A DNA stretch of 35,142 nt from Paracoccus fontiphilus (GTDB taxonomy: Bacteria > Pseudomonadota > Alphaproteobacteria > Rhodobacterales > Rhodobacteraceae), in NCBI RefSeq assembly GCF_017356265.1, contig NZ_JAFNAW010000036.1, positions 1 to 35,142 of the forward strand, written 5' to 3'. A program made the position numbers and the translations under genes. The notes below the pieces were generated by a model. It worked only from the letters and a program-made list of their open reading frames with translations, did no database searches and was not told the DNA's origin. Shown here piece by piece: positions 27,956-35,142 of this stretch (positions are counted from its first letter, which is position 1; the number at the start of each line of letters is the position of its first letter).

Positions 27956-28549
27956 ATGGCCGTGAAATCAACGCTTCGTGATCGACGGCGGTTGCAAACC
28001 TCGCGAGAGATCCAGCGCGCGGCCCTCTTGCTGGCGCTGCGGCACGGCTATGACCAAGTCACGACCGAGATGATCGCGACCGAGGCGGGCGTCAGCCAGC
28101 GGACCTTTTTCAACTATTACCTGAACAAGGACGCGGCGATCATCGGCACGGCGCCCTGCTTCGACGAGGACACCGTTGCCTGGTTCCGGGCCTCGTCAGG
28201 GCCGTTGCTGGCCGATCTGCTGCAGGCGCTGCGCCACCTGCTGACGGCCAGCGACCTGGACCGGGGCACGTCGCAACTGATCGACCGGCTTCTGGGCCGC
28301 TCGCCGGAACTTCTGCCGATCTTCTATGGATCGCTGAAACGCCTGCGCGACCAGATCGCTGACCTGGCCGTCATCCGGCTGGGCGAGGACGCGCGTCCCG
28401 ATGCCGAACTGCTGGCCGAGGCGATGTCGCACGCGCTTGCCGACACGTTCCGCATCTGGGCCAATGACGACGCCATGTCGGCGGACCGCATCGTCGATGT
28501 GGCCGCCGCCAAGCTGCAGGTGCTGCGGGGCTATCTGGCGCAGACCTAG
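27956..28549 (+). CDS. TetR/AcrR-family repressor of the RND pump
   Basis: 197-aa regulator with an N-terminal helix-turn-helix (REIQRAALLLALRHGYDQVTTEMIATEAGVSQRTFFNYYLNKD, residues 17-59, cited as the domain span) and a helical ligand-binding domain. It is divergent from the pump operon with a 116-bp spacer containing a long palindrome, the standard arrangement of local efflux repressors such as AcrR. Start ATG 27956; GGGAGG lies 10 nt upstream and AGGGG directly before it. Its TAG stop shares CTAG (28546-28549) with the stop of the convergent FAD protein gene. Confidence 0.9.
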   Translation: MAVKSTLRDRRRLQTSREIQRAALLLALRHGYDQVTTEMIATEAGVSQRTFFNYYLNKDAAIIGTAPCFDEDTVAWFRASSGPLLADLLQALRHLLTASDLDRGTSQLIDRLLGRSPELLPIFYGSLKRLRDQIADLAVIRLGEDARPDAELLAEAMSHALADTFRIWANDDAMSADRIVDVAAAKLQVLRGYLAQT

Positions 28550-29943
28550 CGCGCGGGCGCCGTGGCCAGCCGGCGGGCCAGTCCGGCGGTCTGGTCGCGG
28601 ATGTCCGGAATGGCGGTGATTTCCCAGAACGCCGCGCGGGCAACGGGGCCGATGGCGAAGATCCGGTCCGAGGGCCGGCCTTGCGCGTCGATGACGGCCG
28701 AATCGGCGCCGACGTCCAGACCCAGCCGCAGCGGGTCGATCCGGGCCAGGCCGTGCCGCAGCAGGCTGGCGACGACGGGCGTGGCGTTTCGCTCGGGGTC
28801 GCGGCGGATGCCCCGGCAGTCGATGATGCGCGCGCATTTGACGCGCTGTTCCACCCGGCTGCCGCGACATCGGATCACGGCCAGCAGGTGCCCTTCCGCG
28901 TTCCGCCCGGCCCCCTGGAAAGAGGCGGCCAGCAGGCGGATGCGGCCCGTCCTGATGGCGGCGCGGATCGGGGCGGCGCTTTCGGGCGGCAGGGGGTGGC
29001 GGTGAACCTCCCACCAGGAGGCGGCATGGCGCAGGAAGCGGGCGCGTTCGGCGGGGGGCAGCGCCTGCCAGATTCGGCGCAGATGCGGGCGCACCCCGTC
29101 CATGGCATCGCGCCAACTGCCGCCACCGGCCTCGGCCCGGCGGGCTAGGCCGCGCAGCCAGGCCATCAGGCGGCTGACCGGCGCCCCCAGGGGAATGTCG
29201 CCGGCCGCGATCTCCAGCGGTCGTGTCGCGGCATGGACGCGCGGCAACTGGGCGCGCCGCGAGACGACCAGGATCTCGCCCCGGTGGCCGCGGCGCAGCA
29301 GGCTGAGAACCTGGTCCACCATCGACAGGCCCGAGCCCACGATCACCACCCGGTCATCGCGGTCGGGCAGCGGCCCCTGTTCCCACGATCCCTGCACCAG
29401 GCCTTCTGGGTCGGGGTCGGGCAGCGCGTGGCCCGTGGCCAGGATCGCCAGGTCGGCGCGGATTTCGCGACCGTCGGACAGCCGCGCCAGCACGCCCCCG
29501 CCGTCCCTTGCCAGGCTGACGCAGGTGTCGCGCAGGCAGCGCAGGCGGCGCGGGCCGTCGCCGCGCGACCAAGGCTCGATCAGGTCGGCCATGTAGGCGC
29601 CGTAGGTGGAGCGGCTGACGAAGCTGTCGCCCCCCTCCGGCCCGGCGGCGACCCCGTGGCGGGCCAGCCAGTCGCGGAAATGGCCCGGCTGGTCGGGAAA
29701 GGCGCTCATGCTGATGGCGCGGGTGTTCAGCAGGTGATCGGGATCATCGGTGGAATAGGCCACGCCGCAGCCCAGCATGTGCCGGCCCTCGATGATCGTG
29801 ACCTGGGCCTGGCCGCCGGGGTCGCGCAGCAGGTGGGCGGCCATCAGCACGCCGCTGGCGCCGCCGCCGATGATGACCACATGGGGACCGGCGCCGTCCG
29901 CCAGCGGGGCCGAGGGGGCCGTCAGGATCGGGTCGATTGACAT
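28546..29943 (-). CDS. FAD/NAD(P)-binding protein, YdhS/COG4529-like
   Basis: 465-aa flavoprotein of uncertain reaction. The N-terminal Rossmann motif VVIIGGGASGVLMAAHLL (Gly26-Gly31 region) binds FAD; a second dinucleotide motif VVIVGSGLSMVDQVL lies near residue 200. GCGVAYSTDDPDHLLNT (about 58-74) and LATGH are characteristic of the COG4529/HpyO-like group. Start ATG 29943. It follows the small membrane protein gene by 17 bp on the same strand. The family includes proteins annotated as hydroxyacylglutathione-linked or urate-hydroxylase-like, but I do not assign a substrate. Confidence 0.82.
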   Translation of the reverse strand: MSIDPILTAPSAPLADGAGPHVVIIGGGASGVLMAAHLLRDPGGQAQVTIIEGRHMLGCGVAYSTDDPDHLLNTRAISMSAFPDQPGHFRDWLARHGVAAGPEGGDSFVSRSTYGAYMADLIEPWSRGDGPRRLRCLRDTCVSLARDGGGVLARLSDGREIRADLAILATGHALPDPDPEGLVQGSWEQGPLPDRDDRVVIVGSGLSMVDQVLSLLRRGHRGEILVVSRRAQLPRVHAATRPLEIAAGDIPLGAPVSRLMAWLRGLARRAEAGGGSWRDAMDGVRPHLRRIWQALPPAERARFLRHAASWWEVHRHPLPPESAAPIRAAIRTGRIRLLAASFQGAGRNAEGHLLAVIRCRGSRVEQRVKCARIIDCRGIRRDPERNATPVVASLLRHGLARIDPLRLGLDVGADSAVIDAQGRPSDRIFAIGPVARAAFWEITAIPDIRDQTAGLARRLATAPAR

Positions 29944-29960
29944 GGCGGGACCTCGCGCGG

Positions 29961-30104
29961 TCAGAGCAATGCGGCGGCCAGCAGGGACAGCGCCGACAGG
30001 TTGGCCGCGATCAGGATCGCACGGGTGGCGCGGCCGGTGTCATCGCAGGCGGCATGGCCGCGTTCGGTCCGGCGCAGGTGCAGTTCGGTCTGGACGTCGA
30101 ACAT
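29961..30104 (-). CDS. Small single-helix membrane protein
   Basis: 47-aa product starting at ATG 30104, with AGGAG 8 nt upstream, the best Shine-Dalgarno of its neighbourhood. A charged first half (VQTELHLRRTERGH) is followed by a hydrophobic helix (about residues 29-47, ILIAANLSALSLLAAALL) running to the end. An in-frame upstream ATG at 30170 overlaps the hydrolase stop as TGATG and would give 69 residues. It lies between the hydrolase and the FAD protein in one operon. No family recognised. Confidence 0.6.
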   Translation of the reverse strand: MFDVQTELHLRRTERGHAACDDTGRATRAILIAANLSALSLLAAALL

Positions 30105-30169
30105 GTAGGGCACTCCTAGATCGATGAGGCGGGCGGGATCGGCATGGCGGGCGAAGCGGCGGCCGGGCA

Positions 30170-30775
30170 TCACGCACCCGGCATCCGGGGCAGGACCTGG
30201 GCCGCCTGCCCGAACCACCGGCGCAGGGCCGAGGGGCGTTCGGTTTGTTCCAGCAGACGGTCGCGGATCACCTTGCCGCCGGGCCAAGGACCGAAGCCCG
30301 ACGCCACGTTGATGTGGCCCGCCTGGCCCAGGTCGATCAGGTCGGCGCCAAGCGCATCGGCCAGGTCGCGGCTGCGGTCGAAGGTCATCCAGGGATCGTT
30401 GCGGCTGGCAACCAGCACCGAGGGAACATCCAGCGTCACCTCGGGCAGGGGGCCGAAGCGGCGGATGCGGTGGCAGTCCTCGATGGCGGCCAGGGGATCG
30501 GCGGGGGCGACCAGCATGGCCCCGCGCACCTTCAGCCCCGACCAGCGGGCCAGCATCTGCGTGATCAGCACCGAGCCCAGCGAATGGCCGACCAGGATGC
30601 TGTGGGGGTGGCGCAGGATCATCACGGCCAGGGCGGCCTCCCATGCCTCGCGGACGGGGCGGCGGGGGTCGGGCAGATCGACGATCATGGCGTTGGGATC
30701 GGTGCGCGCCCACCAGTCCTGCCAGTGCGGTGCGGGCGAGCCGTCAAGGCCGGGAACGATCAGGGTCTTGGACAT
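30170..30775 (-). CDS. RBBP9/YdeN-family alpha/beta hydrolase
   Basis: 201-aa serine hydrolase. It begins SKTLIVPGLDGSPAPHWQDWW, the RBBP9/YdeN signature (cited in part), and has nucleophile Ser65 in VGHSLGS, Asp127 in ASRNDPW and His154 in QAGHINVASGFGPW. Length is normal for the family. Start ATG 30775 with GGAAGGA upstream. First gene of a three-gene minus-strand operon with the small membrane protein and the FAD protein. An AT-rich 94-bp stretch before it (30776-30869) probably holds the promoter. The substrate is unknown; esterase activity is typical. Confidence 0.87.
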   Translation of the reverse strand: MSKTLIVPGLDGSPAPHWQDWWARTDPNAMIVDLPDPRRPVREAWEAALAVMILRHPHSILVGHSLGSVLITQMLARWSGLKVRGAMLVAPADPLAAIEDCHRIRRFGPLPEVTLDVPSVLVASRNDPWMTFDRSRDLADALGADLIDLGQAGHINVASGFGPWPGGKVIRDRLLEQTERPSALRRWFGQAAQVLPRMPGA

Positions 30776-30869
30776 CGTCGTGATTCCTTCCGCTCTAATT
30801 CCACATAAGACTACACAGTTTGTCGTGATTTAGTTCCCAAAGATCCCCCGCCAAAGAGAAGGACGATCT

Positions 30870-31343
30870 CTAGCGGTCGCGGGTATTGACCGGATAGGCC
30901 GTGGTATAGCGCAGCCGTTCCATCGCGAAATGCGAGGTCAGGTTCTTGATCGGCACGGCATCCGTCAGGCGGCGGTAGAAATCGTCATAGGCCGCCATGT
31001 CGGGCACCGCCACGCGCAGCAGGTAGTCCATCTCTCCGGCCATGCGATAGGCTTCCATGACCTCGGGGAATCTTCCCAAGGCGGCCAGAAAGGCGTCGCG
31101 CCAGTCGGTGCCATGGTCGGTCGCCTCGACCCCCACGAAGACGGTCAGCCCCAGGCCAAGCTGCGCCGGGTCGGCCAGGGCCACGCGCCCCGTCAGCACC
31201 CCGGTCGCTTCCAGCTTCTGGATGCGCTTCCAGCAGGGTGTCTGCGACAGCCCGACCCGGTCGGCGATCTGCGCGATGGGCTGGGTCGCGTCCTGCATCA
31301 GGGCGGCAACGATCTTGCGGTCGATCAGGTCCAGACTGGCCAT
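30870..31343 (-). CDS. Lrp/AsnC-family transcriptional regulator
   Basis: 157-aa regulator with an N-terminal helix-turn-helix (LDLIDRKIVAALMQDATQPIAQIADRVGLSQTPCWKRIQKLE, residues 4-45 as a span) and a C-terminal RAM ligand-binding domain (VFVGVEATDHGTDW to LRYTTAYPV). Start ATG 31343 with AGGA 9 nt upstream. It is divergent from the Rrf2 gene across 142 bp. Family members respond to amino acids; a LysE-type exporter is encoded nearby at 32582 but is not adjacent, so a link is only possible. Confidence 0.9.
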   Translation of the reverse strand: MASLDLIDRKIVAALMQDATQPIAQIADRVGLSQTPCWKRIQKLEATGVLTGRVALADPAQLGLGLTVFVGVEATDHGTDWRDAFLAALGRFPEVMEAYRMAGEMDYLLRVAVPDMAAYDDFYRRLTDAVPIKNLTSHFAMERLRYTTAYPVNTRDR

Positions 31344-31485
31344 GCATGTTTTCCTGCAACTGTTCCGGCATCCAGCCTGACAGAAAAACAGCAAATGTCT
31401 AGCGTCTTTGTCGTATATTTGGATTTGGCCGTTCGCGGGGAAATCTCGACCTTGAGTCGGGTGTTTTGTCGGCATAGGGTGGGCC

Positions 31486-31938
31486 ATGATCACGCAGAAG
31501 ATGAAATACGCGCTGAAGGCGATGCTGGTTCTGGGCGACGAGGCCGCCCAACCCGCCCCCGAGGCGCTGACCATCGAGAAGATCGCCCGCCGGTCCGACA
31601 CGCCCAAGCGGTTCCTGGAACAGATCCTGCTGGAGCTGCGCAACGCGGGCATGGTCAGTTCGATCCGCGGCCGGTCGGGCGGCTACCTGCTGATCAAGCG
31701 GCCGGCCGACATCTCCATCTCCGAACTGCTGCGGCTGATCGACGGGCCGATCGCCCCCCTGCCCTGCCTGTCGCGCCGTGCCTACCAGCGCTGCGAGGAT
31801 TGCCGGGACGAGGCGTCCTGCCGCATCCGCAAGGTCTTTGCCGAGATTTTCTGGTCCTATCTGATCCTGATCGAATCGCTGACGCTGGAGGACATGCTGC
31901 GGTCCGAACAGGTGGCGGACCAGGTGATCGGCGCCTAG
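31486..31938 (+). CDS. Rrf2-family transcriptional regulator with a four-cysteine cluster
   Basis: 150-aa winged-helix regulator starting MITQKMKYALKAMLVLG. The recognition region is KRFLEQILLELRNAGMVSSIRGRSGGYLL (42-70 as a span). Four cysteines (Cys94, Cys103, Cys106, Cys112) follow PLP and could hold an iron-sulfur cluster, but their spacing differs from the three-cysteine pattern of IscR, NsrR and RirA. It is divergent from the Lrp gene. A weak palindrome CGAC-N5-GTCG lies at 31447-31459, 26 nt before the start. Its TAG stop shares CTAG (31935-31938) with the stop of rluA. Confidence 0.9.
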   Translation: MITQKMKYALKAMLVLGDEAAQPAPEALTIEKIARRSDTPKRFLEQILLELRNAGMVSSIRGRSGGYLLIKRPADISISELLRLIDGPIAPLPCLSRRAYQRCEDCRDEASCRIRKVFAEIFWSYLILIESLTLEDMLRSEQVADQVIGA

Positions 31939-32585
31939 AAGGGCGCGGGCTGGCTGAAGCTGACCTGAACGCCACTGTCGGGATGGCGCAGGCGCAGGCT
32001 TTCGGCATGCAGCATCAGGCGCGGATGGTCCGCCGCCGCACCCGTCGCATAAAGCGGATCGCCCAGGATCGGATGGCCGGTTTCCGCCATGTGGACCCGC
32101 AACTGGTGGCTGCGCCCGGTCAGCGGGAACAGCCGCACACGGGTTTCATCATCGGTCGCGCGGATCACCCGCCACTCCGTCAATGCCGGGCGCCCTTCGG
32201 CGTGATCGACCTTCTGGCGCGGACGGTTGGGCCAATCGACGATCAGGGGCAGATCGACCTGGCCGGTCCTCGGCTCCAGCCGGCCGGCGACGCGGGCGAC
32301 ATAGGCCTTTTTCACGCGGCGCTCCTCGAACTGCTTGGCAAGCGTTCGCTGGGCATGGGGCGTCAGGCCGAAGACCATGACGCCCGAGGTGTCCTGGTCC
32401 AGCCGATGCACCAGAAGGATCGTCGGAAAGGCGCCGCGCAGGCGATTGATCAGGCAGTCGTCCTTGCCCTCGCCCCGCCCCGGCACGGACAGAAGGCCCG
32501 ACGGCTTGGCGACCACCAGAAGCTCGTGGTCGGCATGGAGCACCTGCGGCTGTTCCGGGGGCGGGGCATAGGCGAAGGGGGTCAT
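31935..32585 (-). CDS. rluA: RNA pseudouridine synthase RluA
   Basis: Isomerises uridine to pseudouridine; E. coli RluA acts on 23S rRNA U746 and tRNA U32. The 216-aa protein (E. coli 219) lacks an S4 domain and has KPSGLLSVPGRGE (27-39), the catalytic VHRLDQDTSG with Asp63, the RluA-diagnostic DLPLIVDWPNRPRQKV, and ITGRSHQLRVHM-like LTGRSHQLRVHM. Start ATG 32585 overlaps the lysE-like stop (ATGA). It is the last gene of a five-gene operon running from msrC. Confidence 0.93.
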   Translation of the reverse strand: MTPFAYAPPPEQPQVLHADHELLVVAKPSGLLSVPGRGEGKDDCLINRLRGAFPTILLVHRLDQDTSGVMVFGLTPHAQRTLAKQFEERRVKKAYVARVAGRLEPRTGQVDLPLIVDWPNRPRQKVDHAEGRPALTEWRVIRATDDETRVRLFPLTGRSHQLRVHMAETGHPILGDPLYATGAAADHPRLMLHAESLRLRHPDSGVQVSFSQPAPF

Positions 32586-33208
32586 TTCGCGACCAGCCGG
32601 ATCGCCAGCGCGGCGAACATGAGGGCGGCGATCTTGTTGATCAGGCCCAGGCGCCGACCAATCACATGGCCCGCATAGCCCGCGACGATGCCATAGCCCA
32701 TCGTGACCAGGGTGCCGGTGAAGGCGAAGATCAGGCCCAGTCCCAGGATCTGCTGCCAGATCGGCCCCCAGGCCGGGTTGGTGAACTGCGGCAGGAAGGC
32801 CAGCAGGAACAGCACGGGCTTGGGGTTCAGGACATTGGACAGGAAGCCGCGCCGGATGATGTTCCAGGGGCGCACGCTGCCGCGCGCCGAGGGATCGACC
32901 GGCCCCGCCCGCCAGCTTTTCCAGGCCAGCCACAGCAGATAGGCCGCGCCCGCATACTTGATCGCGCGCAGCGCCTCGGGGTGGGCGGCCACCACGGCGC
33001 CAAGGCCGACGGTTGCCAGCGTCACATGCAGCAGCACGCCCAGGCCGACGCCGATGCCCGCCAGCGCCCCCGCGCGGGGGCCGCCCTGGATGCCGCAGGC
33101 GCTGGCGAAGAACACGTCCTGTCCCGGCGCCACGTTCAGCATCAGGCCGCCGGCGACAAAGGCGGTCAGTTGCGCCAGGGGAACATTGGCGATCGTGTCC
33201 CAGATCAT
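32582..33208 (-). CDS. LysE/RhtB-family amino-acid exporter
   Basis: 208-aa inner-membrane protein with about six hydrophobic helices. It has the family motif LNVAPGQDVFFASACGIQGGPRAG near residues 22-45 (the GP-D-FF region, cited as a span), LLWLAWKSWRAG and FLSNVLNPKPVLFLLAFLPQF. Start ATG 33208 is chosen because it overlaps the upstream stop (ATGA); an ATG at 33217 would add three residues. Exported substrate unknown: lysine, threonine or homoserine-type amino acids are typical. Confidence 0.9.
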   Translation of the reverse strand: MIWDTIANVPLAQLTAFVAGGLMLNVAPGQDVFFASACGIQGGPRAGALAGIGVGLGVLLHVTLATVGLGAVVAAHPEALRAIKYAGAAYLLWLAWKSWRAGPVDPSARGSVRPWNIIRRGFLSNVLNPKPVLFLLAFLPQFTNPAWGPIWQQILGLGLIFAFTGTLVTMGYGIVAGYAGHVIGRRLGLINKIAALMFAALAIRLVAK

Positions 33209-33573
33209 CGGAGCCATCCCGGTTTGCAGTGATCGCCATGCGACGCGGCATGGCTGGCTTCCCCTAGGTGCAATCCCGTCGGCTTGTCCAGCACCCCGGC
33301 CGAGATATCGACGCCCGGATCGTTGTCGTTCCTGAAGAACAGGGTGGCCCCGCATTCGCCGCAGAAGCCCCGCCGCGCCTTCGGCGTGTGGCGATACCAG
33401 CGCAGCCCGTCCTGACGGACGAAGCTCAGGGCGGACCAGTCCACCGTCAGGTAGGCCCAGACAAGGCCCGACCATCGGCGGCACTGGCTGCAATGGCATT
33501 CATGGACCCTGGTCCCGTGGCGGTCGCAGGCAAAGGACACGGCGCCGCACAGGCAGCGGCCGGAAAGGCTCAT
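33205..33573 (-). CDS. GFA/CENP-V domain zinc protein, copy 2
   Basis: 122-aa protein of the GFA family, named for glutathione-dependent formaldehyde-activating enzyme (the assigned activity is disputed for many members). Zinc ligands are intact: Cys7/Cys9 (CLCGAVSF), Cys26/Cys28/Cys31 (CHCSQC) and Cys71/Cys74 (GFCGECGATLF). ATG 33573 overlaps the stop of copy 1 by 4 bp. The two copies are clearly homologous but diverged, so the duplication is old. The C-terminus is rich in His and shorter than that of copy 1. Confidence 0.88.
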   Translation of the reverse strand: MSLSGRCLCGAVSFACDRHGTRVHECHCSQCRRWSGLVWAYLTVDWSALSFVRQDGLRWYRHTPKARRGFCGECGATLFFRNDNDPGVDISAGVLDKPTGLHLGEASHAASHGDHCKPGWLR

Positions 33574-33947
33574 CCCTGCCGCTCTTGCGGAAGGCCGTCG
33601 GCGATGTCGTAGTAATCGCCCTTGTCGGCCACGTAGATGTGACCCGACAGTTCCAGCCCGGTGGGCGCATCGACGGCGCCCGCAGCGACCTCGTAGCCGG
33701 GCGATCCGACCTGGCGCCGGAACAGGCTGCTGCCGCATTCGGGGCAAAACCCGCGCTCGGCCCTTTCGGAGGAGCGATACCACCGCACCGGGCCTTCCAG
33801 CACCAGGTCGCTGGCCCCGGTCGCCGCCCAGACATGGCCGGACCAGCGCCGGCACTGGGTGCAATGGCAGGCGTTCAGCGGCTCGGAGCCCCAGGTGCCC
33901 TTGAAGGTGACCGCGCCGCAAAGGCAGCGCCCGGTGAAGTCAGACAT
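33570..33947 (-). CDS. GFA/CENP-V domain zinc protein, copy 1
   Basis: 125-aa tandem paralogue of the next gene, with zinc ligands Cys8/Cys10 (CLCGAVTF), Cys27/Cys29/Cys32 (CHCTQC) and Cys68/Cys71 (GFCPECGSSLF), and the conserved CRRWSG after the second cluster. The C-terminal GHIYVADKGDYYDIADGLP is the common ending of this GFA subgroup. Start ATG 33947 lies inside the last 8 bases of msrC. The substrate may be a glutathione or other thiol adduct; this is not established here. Confidence 0.9.
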   Translation of the reverse strand: MSDFTGRCLCGAVTFKGTWGSEPLNACHCTQCRRWSGHVWAATGASDLVLEGPVRWYRSSERAERGFCPECGSSLFRRQVGSPGYEVAAGAVDAPTGLELSGHIYVADKGDYYDIADGLPQERQG

Positions 33948-34392
33948 GGCCGAAAACCTCCTTCAGGATCGCGGCCAGCCGGGTGGCGTCCTCATCGGTG
34001 AAGGCGTCCGGCCGGTCGCTGTCGATGTCCAGAACGCCCAGAAGCCGCCCGCCGTTGCCAAAGACCGGCAGGACGATTTCCGACCGGGTGGAACTGGCGC
34101 AGGCGATATGGCCGGGAAAGGCGTCCACGTCGGGCACAAGCTGGACCTGCCCCGTGCGCGCCGCCGCCCCGCACACCCCGCGCGAGAACGGGATCGACAG
34201 GCAGCCATGCCCGCCCTGATAGGGTCCGATCTTCAGAAGGTCGGGCGCCACCACGCGGTAAAAGCCGGTCCAGTCGAAGCGGTCGTCGGACTGGTGGATC
34301 TCGCAGGCGAGCGTCGCCATCAGGGCGACGATGTCGGTCTCGCCCTCGGTCAGGGCGCGGATGCGGGCGTGAAGAGCGTGGTAATCGGTCAT
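33940..34392 (-). CDS. msrC: Free methionine-(R)-sulfoxide reductase (GAF domain)
   Basis: 150-aa single GAF-domain enzyme that reduces free methionine-R-sulfoxide. The three conserved cysteines are present at Cys64 (GGHGCLSIPF), Cys74 (RGVCGAAA) and Cys98 (FPGHIACASSTRSEIV), matching Cys84/94/118 of E. coli MsrC in order and context. The ending LLGVLDIDSDRPDAF is also typical. ATG 34392 is chosen over the longer open frame as it gives the family N-terminus (TDYHALHARIRAL) and has AAGGGG just upstream. First gene of the operon to rluA. Confidence 0.92.
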   Translation of the reverse strand: MTDYHALHARIRALTEGETDIVALMATLACEIHQSDDRFDWTGFYRVVAPDLLKIGPYQGGHGCLSIPFSRGVCGAAARTGQVQLVPDVDAFPGHIACASSTRSEIVLPVFGNGGRLLGVLDIDSDRPDAFTDEDATRLAAILKEVFGHV

Positions 34393-34469
34393 GTCCCCTT
34401 CTATGCCGTCGCGGCGGGGGCGGAAAGCGGGCATTGCCGGGCCTGCCGCGCTGGGCCAATCTGCGCGCC

Positions 34470-35142
34470 ATGAGCCGTCTCAGCCTGACACAACGCATCC
34501 TTCTGGTGATCCTGGCCGTGCAACTGGCGTTGTTCGGGGCTCTGGCGGCCGCCAGCCTGGAAAGCGTGCGCCGCGACGTCGCGACGGAAACGCGGCTGGC
34601 CGTCGAAACGGCGCGAGCGCTGGTGCTGGCGACGGTGGGCACGATGCATGGCGCGGTGCCCCCCGACCGGATCATGCGGCTTCTGCCGGAACGGCTGGTG
34701 GTGCCGCGCCATGTGACGCTTGGCACCGTCGATGTTCTGGATGGCGTGGTGCGCCGCGCGCCTGCGCCCGCGGCGGCCCGCCCCCCGGCGCCGCGCTGGT
34801 TCGCGGCCCTTGTGGCGCCCGACCTGCTTGAAACCCGCTTGCCCGTGGTGCTTGGGGGGCGCCCGCGCGGCTATGTCTTCATCGCCACCGACCCGGGCGA
34901 GGAAATCGCGCTGGCTTGGCGCAACCTGTCGGCCTTCCTGGGGATGGCGGCGCTGGCGGCGCTGGCTCAGGCGGCGCTGATCCTGTGGGCCACGCGGGGG
35001 GCCTTGCGTCCCGTCGCCGCCATCGCCAGCCGCCTGGCCGATCTGCGCCGGGGCGACCTGAAGGCCCGCGTGGGCCCGGTGGCGCAGCGCGACCTGGCGC
35101 CGATCGCCGCCGGGGTGGACGACCTGGCCCAGGCCCTGGCCC
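34470..35142 (+). CDS. Sensor histidine kinase, N-terminal part (runs off the window)
   Basis: Open frame from ATG 34470 to the window end, 224 residues with no stop. It begins MSRLSLTQRILLVILAVQLA with a first membrane helix (about 9-29), then a roughly 120-residue probably periplasmic sensor region, a second helix (about 153-174) and a HAMP linker (LRPVAAIASRLADLRRGDLKARV, about 179-201, cited as a span). This is the layout of a two-component sensor kinase; the kinase core lies outside. It is divergent from msrC with a 77-bp spacer. No response-regulator gene is in the window. Confidence 0.82.
   Translation, partial: MSRLSLTQRILLVILAVQLALFGALAAASLESVRRDVATETRLAVETARALVLATVGTMHGAVPPDRIMRLLPERLVVPRHVTLGTVDVLDGVVRRAPAPAAARPPAPRWFAALVAPDLLETRLPVVLGGRPRGYVFIATDPGEEIALAWRNLSAFLGMAALAALAQAALILWATRGALRPVAAIASRLADLRRGDLKARVGPVAQRDLAPIAAGVDDLAQALA

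Noticed and set aside
31447..31459. CGAC-N5-GTCG palindrome upstream of the Rrf2 gene
   Set aside because: Only 4-bp arms, expected by chance in GC-rich DNA, and it does not resemble a known IscR, RirA or NsrR site. I mention it only in the gene entry.

Overview
The window is GC-rich, gene-dense DNA from an alphaproteobacterium, most likely a Rhodobacteraceae member close to Paracoccus. This is an inference from four things: the gene families, the many ATGA/TGATG gene overlaps, a GGGGGC...GCCCCC hairpin followed by a GATATTT-type motif at 14035-14070, and the glg gene order. I see no tRNA, rRNA, CRISPR array, insertion sequence or phage gene. It reads as ordinary chromosome. Both ends cut through genes.

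Layout. 1-2590 (+): a yehY-yehX-yehW-type glycine betaine/osmolyte ABC importer, with its first permease entering from the left. 2599-12098 (-): a complete glycogen operon read glgB-glgC-glgA-glgX-glgP, with overlapping junctions from glgB to glgX. 12219-13820 (+): a GH13 alpha-glucosidase divergent from it. 13823-14973 (-): a small membrane protein and a LysR regulator. 15097-19262: a set of ring-cleaving dioxygenases, an FMN reductase, a small GNAT protein and a dioxygenase-esterase fusion. This resembles the MhqO/CatE/azoreductase/MhqD quinone-detoxification set of Firmicutes, but here it sits with a LysR regulator. 19577-22193: DUF924 protein, IsdG-like monooxygenase, exported metallo-beta-lactamase-fold protein and FAH-family hydrolase. 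22197-28549: a tripartite RND efflux pump (outer-membrane NodT-type lipoprotein, HAE1 pump, adaptor) with a divergent TetR regulator and a long palindromic operator between them. 28546-30775 (-): RBBP9/YdeN-like hydrolase, a tiny membrane protein and a YdhS-like FAD protein. 30870-31938: divergent Lrp and Rrf2 regulators. 31935-34392 (-): free-methionine-sulfoxide reductase, two tandem GFA/CENP-V proteins, a LysE exporter and RluA, all overlapping. 34470-35142 (+): the first part of a sensor histidine kinase.

The best regulatory observation is a 25-bp operator, GGCCGTTCG-N7-CGAACGCCG. It occurs twice: once between the LysR gene and the first ring-cleaving dioxygenase, and once upstream of the dioxygenase-esterase fusion 4.3 kb away. 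Both copies have the same orientation and nearly the same distance (76 and 79 nt) to the start codon. This ties the two halves of the aromatic/quinone island into one probable LysR regulon.
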